The notes: generated by a model from the sequence alone, not told the origin. A stretch of DNA of 31,749 nucleotides from CAUZFZ01 sp963579025 (GCA_963579025.1 CAUZFZ010000130.1:1-31749); one strand, 5' to 3'; counted from the first letter of the stretch, positions 7,040 through 14,669 are shown. A program made the numbers and translations.

Positions 7040-8288
7040 AAAGAGGACAAAGGACGCGGGCTTCACCGATGCCGATGACGCGTTGCTCGCGGAACTGGGT
7101 GTCGAAGCGGAAGCGAAGTCGGTTCAAACCTACATGCCGAAGCAAGAACGTATCATCGCTGGGTTCGAAGACATCCAGCGGTTCTATCGCGAATACGGTC
7201 GCGTTCCACAGCACGGTGAAGACCGCGACATCTTCGAGCGACTTTACGCAGTTCGGCGGGACCGCATCCTCGCCGATGCGGATTGCCTTGAACTGCTAAG
7301 GCCGCTGGACGAAGACGGTTTGCTGACCGGCCGCGCCGCCGAGCCTGGCGAGAATTACGAGGTCAGTTCCGACGACGAATTGTTGGAAGCCCTGGGCGTC
7401 GGTTCCGCTGCCGTCGATGAAATCACGACGATGAAGCACGTCCGCACAGCGGTCGAGAGAAATGCGGAGCGGAATTCGCCCGATGAAGTTGCACAGCGGA
7501 AGCCATGTGAGGACTTCGAAAAATTCCGTTCCAATTTCGAAGCGGTTCAAGCCGACATCGAATCCGGTCGCCAAACGACCGAACTTTTCAAATTCAGTCG
7601 TCGATCAAAGATCGCTGAGGGAGACTGGTTCATTGTCGATGGGCACAAAGCGTTGGTTGCCGAGGCGCGCAAGTGGTTCACACCGGAACACGGAGAACGC
7701 GATCGCCGTTTGCGTATCGTCTTTGACAACGGTACCGAGTCGGACTTGTTGATGCGATCGCTACGCCGGGCGCTGAACAAAGACGAATACAGCCGGCGCA
7801 TCATTCCACCGCAACCGGAAACCGACGAGGATTACAGCGACGCTGGCCCGCTCTTTTCCGATCAATCAGACGACGACGATCTGGCATCAGGCACGATCTA
7901 CATCGCCCGCAGCCTGTCGGACGATTCGCTCATCCAAGCGAACCGCGAGGTGCTCCATAAGATCGGCGTGACCGGCGGTGATCCAAACACCCGTATCGCG
8001 GGAGCGAAGAAAGACCCGACGTATCTGTTGGCCGACGCCGAACTGGTCGCCACCTACAAACTGGCCAACATCAATCGCAAAGCACTTGAATCGACGCTGC
8101 ACAAGTTCTTCGCCAAAGCCCGCCTCGACGTCGCCCTGGCCGATCGCTTCGGTGAACAAGTCCGCCCTCGTGAATGGTTCCTGGTCCCCTTGCCGGTCAT
8201 CGCCGAGGTTGTGGAGAGAATCAAAGACGGCTCAATTGCCAGTTACTTTTATGATCCAGAAACGGCGACACTACGCGACCGTAGCTGA
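7032..8288 (+). CDS. T5orf172/GIY-YIG nuclease family protein
   Basis: A 418-residue protein. The N-terminal ~250 residues are charged, of no known fold to me, with a segment SKIAEGDWFIVDGHKALVAE (~192-211) that may form a small beta domain. The C-terminal ~110 residues form a T5orf172-type GIY-YIG module: SGTIYIARSL (286-295, the GIY position), HKIGVTGG (309-316, the YIG position), Arg321 in NTRIAGAK and Glu353 in ALESTLHKFF, i.e. the family's key Arg and Glu are present. An acidic linker with DQSDDDDL precedes it. Start is GTG at 7032 with a strong AGGAGG at 7020-7025, overlapping the helicase stop by 8 bases. Last gene of the operon; likely the nuclease component, which is inference from domain and context. 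Confidence 0.8.
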   Translation: MAKKRTKDAGFTDADDALLAELGVEAEAKSVQTYMPKQERIIAGFEDIQRFYREYGRVPQHGEDRDIFERLYAVRRDRILADADCLELLRPLDEDGLLTGRAAEPGENYEVSSDDELLEALGVGSAAVDEITTMKHVRTAVERNAERNSPDEVAQRKPCEDFEKFRSNFEAVQADIESGRQTTELFKFSRRSKIAEGDWFIVDGHKALVAEARKWFTPEHGERDRRLRIVFDNGTESDLLMRSLRRALNKDEYSRRIIPPQPETDEDYSDAGPLFSDQSDDDDLASGTIYIARSLSDDSLIQANREVLHKIGVTGGDPNTRIAGAKKDPTYLLADAELVATYKLANINRKALESTLHKFFAKARLDVALADRFGEQVRPREWFLVPLPVIAEVVERIKDGSIASYFYDPETATLRDRS

Positions 8289-8347
8289 CACGCAGCGAGT
8301 AGTGTTAAAGCGGGTCAAAGCGCGCGAGAAACCATTCGGAGAATAAG

Positions 8348-8485
8348 ATAAGAAATCCTTCGCGCAGAGTCGGCAGCCTTTTGCTGCTGTCCTCCCTGTT
8401 CCTCTTTTCCGTCAATTTGATCGCGGCGGAGGAGTCCTCCCGCCCCAACACCGAAGCGTATGGCTCATCAAGACGAATCCCCTGA
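8348..8485 (+). pseudogene. Remnant 5' end of a secreted-protein gene (signal peptide, ATA in place of ATG)
   Basis: The frame at 8348 reads (ATA)RNPSRRVGSLLLLSSLFL and then FSVNLIAAEESSRPN before a stop at 8483-8485. This is a textbook signal peptide: basic n-region, long hydrophobic core and an Ala-Ala-Glu cleavage region. A GGAG at 8338-8341 lies 6 bases before the ATA codon, exactly where a start would be expected, so ATG probably mutated to ATA. The mature part is lost after ~15 residues, where unrelated sulfotransferase sequence begins in another frame. Confidence 0.4.
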
Positions 8486-8580
8486 GCGTCCGCCAGCCGA
8501 TTTACCGCTCATCCGTCGCGAGATGGAAGCGGTTCGAGCCTTGTCTGGGACCACTCAGGGACGTGCTGGCCGATGCCTGA
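8458..8580 (+). pseudogene. C-terminal remnant of a planctomycete sulfotransferase
   Basis: In the frame of 8461 the sequence reads WLIKTNPLSVRQPIYRSSV, then ARWKRFEPCLGPLRDVL before TGA at 8578-8580. The pattern SVRQPIY.SSV.RW..FE..L.PL is the usual extreme C-terminus of bacterial, notably planctomycete, sulfotransferases. There is no sulfotransferase catalytic domain upstream; the frame runs back into the signal-peptide remnant. Only about 40 codons survive, so this is a fragment left by deletion or rearrangement. Confidence 0.5.
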
Positions 8581-8688
8581 TGCTCCGCCGTTGGTCGAGG
8601 TCACCGTGCAATTTGGCGCCAGCATTTTCGGACGACGATGTCTTCCTGCGGACAAGTAAGAAACCATACGTGACCGCAAAGAATCTAT

Positions 8689-8741
8689 GAGCGAGAGAAT
8701 CAGTCGCCACGTACAGCAGACGTGCTGGCGGCGATTCGCTC
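8689..8741. repeat. Imperfect inverted repeat, possible terminator-like hairpin
   Basis: GAGCGA at 8689-8694 pairs with TCGCTC at 8736-8741, and GCCACGT (8706-8712) pairs imperfectly with ACGTGCTGGC beyond a short loop. There is no T-run after it, so a simple intrinsic terminator is not well supported. Confidence 0.35.
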
Positions 8742-8756
8742 ACGCGAAACCTGATG

Positions 8757-8784
8757 TTGCAACGACAGGCGCGACTGGTATTAT
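8757..8784 (+). promoter_or_regulatory. Candidate sigma70-type promoter for the tRNA-tuf cluster
   Basis: TTGCAA (8757-8762), a 16-base spacer and TATTAT (8779-8784), followed by a GC-rich discriminator (CCCGCCG) as is common at stringently controlled stable-RNA promoters. It lies about 110 bases before the first tRNA. Prediction from sequence only. Confidence 0.45.
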
Positions 8785-8896
8785 CCCGCCGCTTTCGCGG
8801 AGCCCTGCTCCACCTTTCTAGCGGCGCAACTTGGTTTGGTGATTCAGATTCCGACTCAAGAGCGAGCCATTTTTTCGGGAAACGTGTCCATCTGTT

Positions 8897-8969
8897 GCCA
8901 GTGTAGCTCAATTGGCAGAGCCCCGGTTTTGTAAACCGGAGGTTGTGGGTTCGAGTCCCACCGCTGGCT
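8897..8969 (+). tRNA. trnT: tRNA-Thr (anticodon TGT)
   Basis: Complete 73-base cloverleaf: acceptor GCCAGTG pairs with CGCTGGC, D-arm GCTCAATTGGCAGAGC, anticodon stem CCGGT/ACCGG around loop TTTGTAA, T-arm with GGTTCGAGTCC. CCA is not encoded. First member of the tRNA cluster before tuf. Confidence 0.95.
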
Positions 8970-8982
8970 TTCTGAGACTGGA

Positions 8983-9016
8983 TCAGGCTGACTGAAGCGG
9001 GTTCGGGTCAGCCTGA
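8983..9016 (+). other. Hairpin downstream of tRNA-Thr
   Basis: A perfect 10-base stem, TCAGGCTGAC (8983-8992) with GTCAGCCTGA (9007-9016), and a 14-base loop. It begins 14 bases after the tRNA end. A T-rich run follows only weakly (CTCCTTTC), so it may be a processing or partial termination signal rather than a strong terminator. Confidence 0.45.
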
Positions 9017-9244
9017 GCTGCCGTCTCCTTTCAGATAAATCAAAAGTGGCGTATCAATTCCTTTCCATTGACTGAAGAAGTCGCTAAATTTCCGCCGCTT
9101 TGAGGGCCGCGATGCCGGTACGTCCTCTGTTGGGGGATGTCCGGAGGCCAGAACCGCTTCCGAACGGGTCAGTTTTCTGGTCTGCTCGGTCACTCTGCGA
9201 GGAGTATCTGCAGACGCCGTCAGGCACTGTTCCTCTGGAGTTGC

Positions 9245-9327
9245 GGGGGTGTTCCAGAGTGGCCAAATGGGCCAGACTGTAAATCTGGCGGCGTACGCCT
9301 TCGCAGGTTCGAATCCTGCCGCCCCCA
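9245..9327 (+). tRNA. trnY: tRNA-Tyr (anticodon GTA)
   Basis: 83-base type II tRNA: acceptor GGGGGTG with CGCCCCC, anticodon stem CCAGA/TCTGG around loop CTGTAAA, long variable arm GGCGTACGCC, T-arm GGTTCGAATCC. CCA is not encoded. Confidence 0.95.
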
Positions 9328-9373
9328 ATCCTGGTATGTGTGTGATTTTATGTTTCGTTAAGTTCGGGTGGTT

Positions 9374-9444
9374 GCGGGTGTAGCTCAACGGTAGAGCCCC
9401 AGCCTTCCAAGCTGGTTGTGTGGGTTCGATTCCCATCACCCGCT
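9374..9444 (+). tRNA. trnG: tRNA-Gly (anticodon TCC)
   Basis: 71-base cloverleaf: acceptor GCGGGTG with CACCCGC, anticodon stem CCAGC/GCTGG around loop CTTCCAA, T-arm GGTTCGATTCC. CCA is not encoded; a short T-run follows directly. Confidence 0.95.
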
Positions 9445-9512
9445 TTTTGACAGGAGACATGGAGCCACGGGACTTGTTCTGAGTTCTTCAGTCCGGATCC
9501 CTGGCCTGACCT

Positions 9513-9585
<73 letters not shown>

Positions 9586-9719
9586 CTGGATTGAGTTTAC
9601 TGGCAAAATTTGTGTGACTCGCGGTTAGCGTCTGACGGGCGATTCTGTTCGACTGTTCGACAATTTTCTGGCCCGCACTCCCTCTCGTACCTGATTTGTA
9701 AGGACAGGAATCAACCCCA

Positions 9720-10916
9720 ATGGCCAAAGAAAACTTTGTACGGACCAAGCCACACGTAAACGTGGGAACGATTGGCCACATCGATCACGGTAAGACAACA
9801 CTGACCGCAGCCATTCTGGCTGTGCAGGGAGCCAAGGGCCTCGGCAAGGTGAAAAGCTATGCGGACATCGCCAAGGGCGGTACTGTCCGTGACGAGAACA
9901 AGACAGTGACGATCGCGGTCTCGCACGTCGAGTACGAGTCTGAAATTCGGCACTACGCTCATATCGACTGCCCTGGTCATGCTGACTATATCAAGAACAT
10001 GATCACCGGCGCCGCTCAGATGGATGGGGCAATTCTGGTAGTCGCCGCAGACGCGGGTCCAATGCCGCAGACTCGTGAACACATCCTTCTTGCTCGCCAG
10101 GTGAATGTGCCCGAGCTGGTTGTCTTTCTCAATAAGATCGACCTTGTCGACGACGAAGAGCTGATTGAACTGATCGAAATGGAAGTTCGGGAACTGCTCG
10201 ACAAGTACGGCTTCGACGGCGACTCGATTCCGATCGTCCAGGGTTCGTCGCGGCCAGCACTTGAGAAACCAGAAGACGAAGCGTGCAACAAGTGTATCGG
10301 TGAGTTGATGGATGCTTTGGATAGCCACATCAAGGAGCCGGAGAGACTTACGGACCGTGATTTTCTCATGGCAGTCGAGGATGTGTTCTCGATCGAGGGG
10401 CGTGGAACAGTCGCGACCGGTCGAATCGAGCAAGGGACGATCCACATTGGCGAAAAAGTTGAAATTGTCGGCCTGAAGGACACTGCCGAGACAACATGCA
10501 CGGGCGTCGAGATGTTCAATAAGACGCTTGATACCGGGCAGGCTGGCGACAATGTCGGCCTGCTTCTGCGTGGCATTAAGAAGGATGCGATCGACCGCGG
10601 ACAAGTGTTGGCCAAGCCGGGCAGTATTTTGCCTCACACAAAGTTCGAGTGTGAGGTCTATGTCTTGAGCAAGGAAGAAGGCGGTCGCCACACGCCGTTC
10701 TTCAGTGGCTACCGTCCTCAATTCTACTTCCGTACAACGGACGTTACTGGTGCTGCCAATCTACTTGGCGGTGCTGAGATGTGTATGCCTGGCGACAATG
10801 TTGCTCTGGAGGTTGAGCTCGGCAAGCCGGTCGCCATGGTGGATGGCAGCCGTTTCGCAATTCGTGAAGGCGGCCGAACAGTGGGCTCGGGCGTCATTAC
10901 GAAAGTTGTTGAGTAG
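9720..10916 (+). CDS. tuf: Elongation factor Tu
   Basis: 398-residue translational GTPase that delivers aminoacyl-tRNA to the ribosome. G1 GHIDHGKT (19-26), G3 DCPGH (83-87), G4 NKID (138-141), then domain II with EDVFSIEGRGTVATGRIE and domain III ending RTVGSGVITKVVE. Switch I is not the canonical RGITI: here DENKTVTIAVSHVEYES (58-74), with the Mg-coordinating Thr kept but Arg-Gly replaced. I believe other planctomycete EF-Tu proteins share this, from memory only. Start ATG 9720 preceded by AGGACAGGA. Placed after four tRNA genes and before rpmG, as in the tufB arrangement; probably cotranscribed with the tRNAs. Confidence 0.97.
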   Translation: MAKENFVRTKPHVNVGTIGHIDHGKTTLTAAILAVQGAKGLGKVKSYADIAKGGTVRDENKTVTIAVSHVEYESEIRHYAHIDCPGHADYIKNMITGAAQMDGAILVVAADAGPMPQTREHILLARQVNVPELVVFLNKIDLVDDEELIELIEMEVRELLDKYGFDGDSIPIVQGSSRPALEKPEDEACNKCIGELMDALDSHIKEPERLTDRDFLMAVEDVFSIEGRGTVATGRIEQGTIHIGEKVEIVGLKDTAETTCTGVEMFNKTLDTGQAGDNVGLLLRGIKKDAIDRGQVLAKPGSILPHTKFECEVYVLSKEEGGRHTPFFSGYRPQFYFRTTDVTGAANLLGGAEMCMPGDNVALEVELGKPVAMVDGSRFAIREGGRTVGSGVITKVVE

Positions 10917-10985
10917 GCGTCGAGCGTCGAATTGCGTAAGGGGTGCGAGTTTCGATCCCGGCAACTTCTGAAAGCGAGATTTGGG

Positions 10986-11138
10986 ATGCGAGAGTACGTC
11001 TGGCTTGAATGCACCGAAACAGGCATGCGGAATTACCGCGTGCAGAAAGAGACTCGTGGTACAGAACGGCTGGAGCTGAAGAAGTACTGTCCGAAGCTTC
11101 GGCGTCACACGATCCACAAGGAATCGCGGAAGAAATAG
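10986..11138 (+). CDS. rpmG: 50S ribosomal protein L33
   Basis: 50-residue basic protein of the large subunit. MREYVWLECTETGMRNYRVQ and then ELKKYCPKLRRHT with a Lys-rich end are diagnostic. I chose ATG 10986 rather than an upstream TTG because L33 proteins begin at this Arg-Glu-Tyr block. It has only two cysteines (the usual four-Cys zinc ribbon is incomplete), so it is of the zinc-free (C-minus) kind. Lies 69 bases after tuf and before tRNA-Trp and secE, its usual place. Confidence 0.93.
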   Translation: MREYVWLECTETGMRNYRVQKETRGTERLELKKYCPKLRRHTIHKESRKK

Positions 11139-11248
11139 CGCTGGCTGGCATCGGTTTCGGAGTGAAACCAGTGTCGACTTTAAAGATATGCGGCCCGAGG
11201 GAACTGGAGTCCGCTGGCTGCACACTTGGCCGCTGTTTGCGACCGAGT

Positions 11249-11321
11249 ACGGGTGTAGCTCAATTGGCAGAGCACTGGATTCCAAATCCAGCGGTTGGGG
11301 GTTCAAGTCCCTCCGCCCGTG
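11249..11321 (+). tRNA. trnW: tRNA-Trp (anticodon CCA)
   Basis: 73-base cloverleaf: acceptor ACGGGTG with CGCCCGT, anticodon stem CTGGA/TCCAG around loop TTCCAAA, T-arm GGTTCAAGTCC, discriminator G. The 3' CCA is not encoded. tRNA-Trp before secE is the conserved bacterial order. Confidence 0.95.
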
Positions 11322-11394
11322 TTTCGGAAACAACCTTGTCTCCGATACGCGTCGGGGATTTGGATCGGCCAACAGGCTAACTTGACAATCCTTG

Positions 11395-11425
11395 ACCGCC
11401 GGCGTTTTCGACGTCGGCGGTTTTC
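11395..11425 (+). terminator. Intrinsic terminator between tRNA-Trp and secE
   Basis: An 11-base stem (ACCGCCGGCGT, 11395-11405, with ACGTCGGCGGT, 11411-11421; one wobble pair) with a five-base loop, followed by TTTT. It would end the tRNA-tuf-rpmG-tRNA-Trp transcript 19 bases before the secE start. A TTGACA at 11382-11387 just upstream has no convincing -10 partner. Confidence 0.6.
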
Positions 11426-11443
11426 AATCATCGGATACTGATC

Positions 11444-11878
11444 GTGTCGCAGAATTCTGCCAACACGTTTCTGGCGGAGCTGGCCAGCACCAGCTTCTAC
11501 AAGCGCAATCAGGGTCGGCTCGCGCGTCGGCTGACGTGGGCCGCAATTTCGGCGATCGCTATTCTCGGTGCTTGGGCGCTGCGGAATTCGTTCCTGATTG
11601 GATCAGATAATTGGGTGATCGAATACGGGATACCGTTAACGATTGGCGCGTTTGGCGTCTGGCTGGGGTTTCGCGTCATTCACCATCCGAAGTTTGCAGA
11701 GTTCCTGATTGCCACTGAATCAGAAGTTGAAAAGGTCCACTGGCCGGATCGACCACACGTTCATAGAGCAACAATCGTGGTCATGGTCACCATGCTGCTC
11801 ATGGGGGCGATGCTGTTCGTGTTCGATATGATCTGGCGAGAAGTTTTCTCGTACATCGGGTTCCTTGAATTCGTTTAA
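11444..11878 (+). CDS. secE: Preprotein translocase subunit SecE
   Basis: 144-residue inner-membrane protein that stabilises SecY in the Sec channel. Three hydrophobic segments are visible (about 31-47, 60-79 and 109-130), and the conserved cytoplasmic SecE motif FLIATESEVEKVHWPDR (87-103) precedes the last one. Most bacterial SecE proteins have only the last helix; a three-helix form is also found in enterobacteria. GTG start at 11444 chosen because no ATG is in frame upstream; no clear Shine-Dalgarno is seen. nusG follows after 44 bases, the usual pair. Confidence 0.92.
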   Translation: MSQNSANTFLAELASTSFYKRNQGRLARRLTWAAISAIAILGAWALRNSFLIGSDNWVIEYGIPLTIGAFGVWLGFRVIHHPKFAEFLIATESEVEKVHWPDRPHVHRATIVVMVTMLLMGAMLFVFDMIWREVFSYIGFLEFV

Positions 11879-11922
11879 CTGACTGGGGCACCCTAAGCCA
11901 CCTGACTCTATCCGAGAACGTC

Positions 11923-12534
11923 ATGGCGACTGCTTCAATCAATGGGGAGGGCTCATTCGTGGATGAAGAAGTTCAAAGCGAAGCTCCTGATCCCGAGTTG
12001 AAGTGGTACGTCCTGAAGGTTCAGACGAATCGGGAAAACTCGATTCGCAATTCTCTGGAGAGACGGATTAAGCGAGAGGGTCTCGAGGAGTTTTTCGGAC
12101 AGATCATCATCCCGACGGAGAAAGTGGCTGAGACACGCGGCGGCAAAAAGCGGATCCGGGAGCAGAAGCTCTATCCGGGTTACATCATGATTCAGTTGGT
12201 CCTGAACGACGATACGTGGTATCTGGTTCGGGACACCACCGGTGTCGGTGACTTCACTGGATCCGCCGGGGAACCACACCCGATGGAGAGCCACGAAGTT
12301 GAGCGGATGCTTGGTCTGGAAGAGAAGAAGGAATCCGAGGGTGATGCCCCGACGCGAGTTCGAATCGACTTCAAGGTTGGCGAGGTCGTCAAGATTAAGA
12401 CCGGAGCATTTGAGTCGTTTGAAGGCGCAATCGACGTTATCGATGAGACGACGGGGAAGATCTCGGTCCTGATCGAAATCTTTGGACGGCCGACCCCCGT
12501 GGAGCTTGAATATCACGAGGTGGAAAGGCCATAG
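11923..12534 (+). CDS. nusG: Transcription termination/antitermination factor NusG
   Basis: 203 residues. NGN domain from KWYVLKVQTNRENSIRNSL (~27-45) to about 120 with KLYPGYIMIQL; KOW domain near 150-200 with FKVGEVVKIKTGAFESFEGA and IFGRPTPVELEYHEVE. It binds the RNA polymerase clamp and links it to Rho or to S10. An acidic N-terminal extension of ~26 residues precedes the NGN domain, and a charged linker (LEEKKESEGDAP) separates the domains. Between secE and rplK, the conserved order. Confidence 0.96.
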   Translation: MATASINGEGSFVDEEVQSEAPDPELKWYVLKVQTNRENSIRNSLERRIKREGLEEFFGQIIIPTEKVAETRGGKKRIREQKLYPGYIMIQLVLNDDTWYLVRDTTGVGDFTGSAGEPHPMESHEVERMLGLEEKKESEGDAPTRVRIDFKVGEVVKIKTGAFESFEGAIDVIDETTGKISVLIEIFGRPTPVELEYHEVERP

Positions 12535-12608
12535 TCCCCGGCTGGTTGTTACTTGCAGTTTTCCACTGAGCCGCGGTCGCTGTTTTCACTGAGAATCGAA
12601 AGTTAGAG

Positions 12609-13034
12609 ATGGCAAAAAAAGTCACCCAGGAGGTGAAGGTTCAGATCACCGGGGGGCAGGCAACACCAGCCCCGCCTGTGGGAACGGCTCTTGGTCCGCA
12701 CGGTGTGAATATCGGTCAGTTCGTTCAGCAGTTCAATGAGCGGACAAAGGACATGTCCGGCACGACCGTGCCAGTGATTATCACTATTTACAATGATCGG
12801 TCCTTTGACTTCATCGTCAAAAGCCCGCCGGCGGCAGTCCTGTTGAAGCAGGCTGCACAGATCGCCAAGGGAGCAGGCAATCCGCGAACGGAAAAGGTTG
12901 GCTCGGTCAGCCATGAACAGATTCTCGAAATTGTCCGAACAAAAATGGCCGATTTGAATACGAAGGATGAAGACCAGGCCTGCCGGATCATCGAAGGAAC
13001 TGCCCGCAACATGGGCATCGAAGTCGTTTCATAG
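12609..13034 (+). CDS. rplK: 50S ribosomal protein L11
   Basis: 141 residues, the standard length. N-terminal domain with GGQATPAPPVGTALGPHGVN (the proline-rich face that meets the thiostrepton site and EF-G) and C-terminal RNA-binding domain with KGAGNPRTEKVGSVS and CRIIEGTARNMGIEV. Part of the L7/L12 stalk base and required for stringent-factor activation. Starts 74 bases after nusG; followed by rplA as in most bacteria. Confidence 0.97.
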   Translation: MAKKVTQEVKVQITGGQATPAPPVGTALGPHGVNIGQFVQQFNERTKDMSGTTVPVIITIYNDRSFDFIVKSPPAAVLLKQAAQIAKGAGNPRTEKVGSVSHEQILEIVRTKMADLNTKDEDQACRIIEGTARNMGIEVVS

Positions 13035-13166
13035 GTGTCCACGGAAAGTCGTTGAAAGCCAGCAACCCGGTTGTAATCGCCTGACCGTCGTCGGTGCAGC
13101 CGCAATAGTCATCCAGATATCACTCACGACGGCAGACTTGCAACTCGCAGTCGATAAGGAATCAAT

Positions 13167-13871
13167 ATGGCAAAGGCATCCCGGCGCATCACATTCCTGC
13201 GGAATTATGCGCGAGAACTCGGCAGCGTCGATCTGCAGACCGCCGTGCAAGAGCTGAAGACGATGGAAACGCGCCTGCCGGCGGGTGTCCGTCCCTGCAA
13301 GTTCGACCAGAGTGCGGAGCTTTCCGTTCGTCTTGGTGTCGACCCCAAACAGGCAGATCAGCTCGTTCGTGGAACGATTGTGTTGCCAAACGGCATCGGC
13401 AAATCCCAGCGGGTTCTGGTGTTCGCTCAAGGTGAAAATGTCGCCGTTGCCGAAGAGGCGGGGGCAGATCACGTCGGCGGAAAGGAACTGGCAGATAAGA
13501 TCAAGGACGGCTGGCTCGATTTTGATGTCGCGATTGCCACACCCGACATGATGAAAGTCGTTGGCCCACTGGGAAGAGTGCTTGGGCCTCGCGGAATGAT
13601 GCCGACGCCAAAAGCGGGCACTGTGACGCAGGATGTGGCCACTGCCGTGAAAGAGTACAAGGCAGGCAAAGTCGAGTTCCGCGTGGACGCAGGGGCGAAC
13701 GTGCACTGCATCGTGGGCAAGCTGTCGTTTTCAGCAGAGAGCCTGCACGAAAACATTGACTCGCTGTTGAACTATATTCTGTCCCTCAAGCCGACGGCGG
13801 CCAAGGGTGTTTACATTCGGCATGTGACGGTTTCGGCGACGATGCTGCCAGGCGTTTCAGTTTCAATCTGA
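13167..13871 (+). CDS. rplA: 50S ribosomal protein L1
   Basis: 234 residues, usual length. Conserved PLGRVLGPRGMMPTPKAGTV block (~131-150) and EFRVDAGANVHCIVGKLSF in the C-terminal part. L1 forms the mobile stalk near the E site and in many bacteria represses rplKA by binding its own mRNA; the 132-base rplK-rplA gap is where such a site could be, but I did not identify one. Good Shine-Dalgarno (AAGGA) before ATG 13167. Confidence 0.97.
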   Translation: MAKASRRITFLRNYARELGSVDLQTAVQELKTMETRLPAGVRPCKFDQSAELSVRLGVDPKQADQLVRGTIVLPNGIGKSQRVLVFAQGENVAVAEEAGADHVGGKELADKIKDGWLDFDVAIATPDMMKVVGPLGRVLGPRGMMPTPKAGTVTQDVATAVKEYKAGKVEFRVDAGANVHCIVGKLSFSAESLHENIDSLLNYILSLKPTAAKGVYIRHVTVSATMLPGVSVSI

Positions 13872-13962
13872 AACTTGCGTTTGGGGCTTTGTGCGGGCCG
13901 AAGCCAACGGAGCTTAGTTTCGCAAGCGATCTGAACCTTGGGCGTCTGAGGGAAATGGTTCG

Positions 13963-14493
13963 ATGAGCAAATTTGTTAAGAATCACATCATCGCTGAGCT
14001 TGAACAGACTCTTCAGGGTCGCGGCGAAGTGCTGGTAGTCGACGTATCTGCGATGAGTGGCGTCGATGCCAACGTCCTGCGTATCGATCTCGAAGCAAAG
14101 GGGATCGGTATGCTGACAGTCAAGAACTCGCTGGCCAGACGGGCGTGCGAGAATGTCGGACTGGAAGCGCTGGCTTCCGTGCTTGACGGGCCATCAACGT
14201 TTGTGTGGGGCGGTGAGGATATCGTCGCCCTCTCGCGGGAAATCACTAGGTGGGCTAAGGATGCAAAGACTCTGCAGATCAAGGGCGGAGCAGTCGAGGG
14301 AAGTCCCTTGGACGCTGCTGGCGTTGATCGACTGAGTAAGAGCCCTGGTCGCCCCGAATTGCTCTCCATCATTGCGGGAGCGATTCTCGGCCCCGGCGGA
14401 ACGGTTGCCGGTGCACTGCTCGGGCCTGGGGGAACAGTCGTGGGCGCAATCAAGAGCATAGCGGACGGCGACGAGGACGAGTCCAGAGGCTAA
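13963..14493 (+). CDS. rplJ: 50S ribosomal protein L10
   Basis: 176 residues. N-terminal rRNA-binding domain with VDVSAMSGVDANVLR, LTVKNSLARRA and the hydrophobic FVWGGEDIVALSREI; it anchors L7/L12 dimers to the ribosome. The C-terminal region has two near-identical LGPGGTVxGA units (about 144-163) followed by an acidic end, in place of the usual charged helix. GAGGG precedes ATG 13963. The 91-base upstream gap is short for a classic L10 leader, so autoregulation by the usual leader RNA is not evident. Confidence 0.95.
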   Translation: MSKFVKNHIIAELEQTLQGRGEVLVVDVSAMSGVDANVLRIDLEAKGIGMLTVKNSLARRACENVGLEALASVLDGPSTFVWGGEDIVALSREITRWAKDAKTLQIKGGAVEGSPLDAAGVDRLSKSPGRPELLSIIAGAILGPGGTVAGALLGPGGTVVGAIKSIADGDEDESRG

Positions 14494-14669
14494 TGGACCT
14501 TTGACTCACATGTGTTTGTCTCAAAGAAGTTGCGGAGCGGGCGGGATCGGGAGTTTTGCGTTTGGTTTTGACAACCGACAGGTTGCTGGAAACAGGCTTT
14601 TATAGCCCTGCAGTTCTGGTGTCAGGTCGGGAACGACTCACAGGTTTTCGTTATGTTTGGAGTTGAGCA

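Larger units (their letters stand above)
8289..8896. other. Interval of gene remnants between the defence-like operon and the tRNA cluster
   Basis: No intact gene is visible in these ~600 bases. They contain a signal-peptide ORF lacking a standard start (8348-8485), a sulfotransferase tail (8458-8580), an imperfect inverted repeat (8689-8741) and a likely promoter for the tRNA genes (8757-8784). The mix suggests that earlier insertions or deletions took place at this border of the core tRNA/tuf block. Confidence 0.55.

Noticed and set aside
5702..7066. 454-residue open frame on the minus strand
   Set aside because: It is the antisense of the helicase gene, which has clear helicase motifs; the antisense translation is rich in Arg and Cys with no family features.
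8460..8690. Plus-strand open frame of 76 residues
   Set aside because: It overlaps the sulfotransferase remnant in a different frame; the remnant's frame carries the family signal.
8897..8969. tRNA-Thr as the attachment site of an integrated island
   Set aside because: I found no copy of the tRNA 3' end near the left border and no integrase gene in the window.
9711..10721. 336-residue open frame on the minus strand
   Set aside because: Antisense of tuf, with no recognisable protein features.
11009..11380. Plus-strand open frame of 123 residues across rpmG and tRNA-Trp
   Set aside because: It reads through a tRNA gene and is out of frame with L33.
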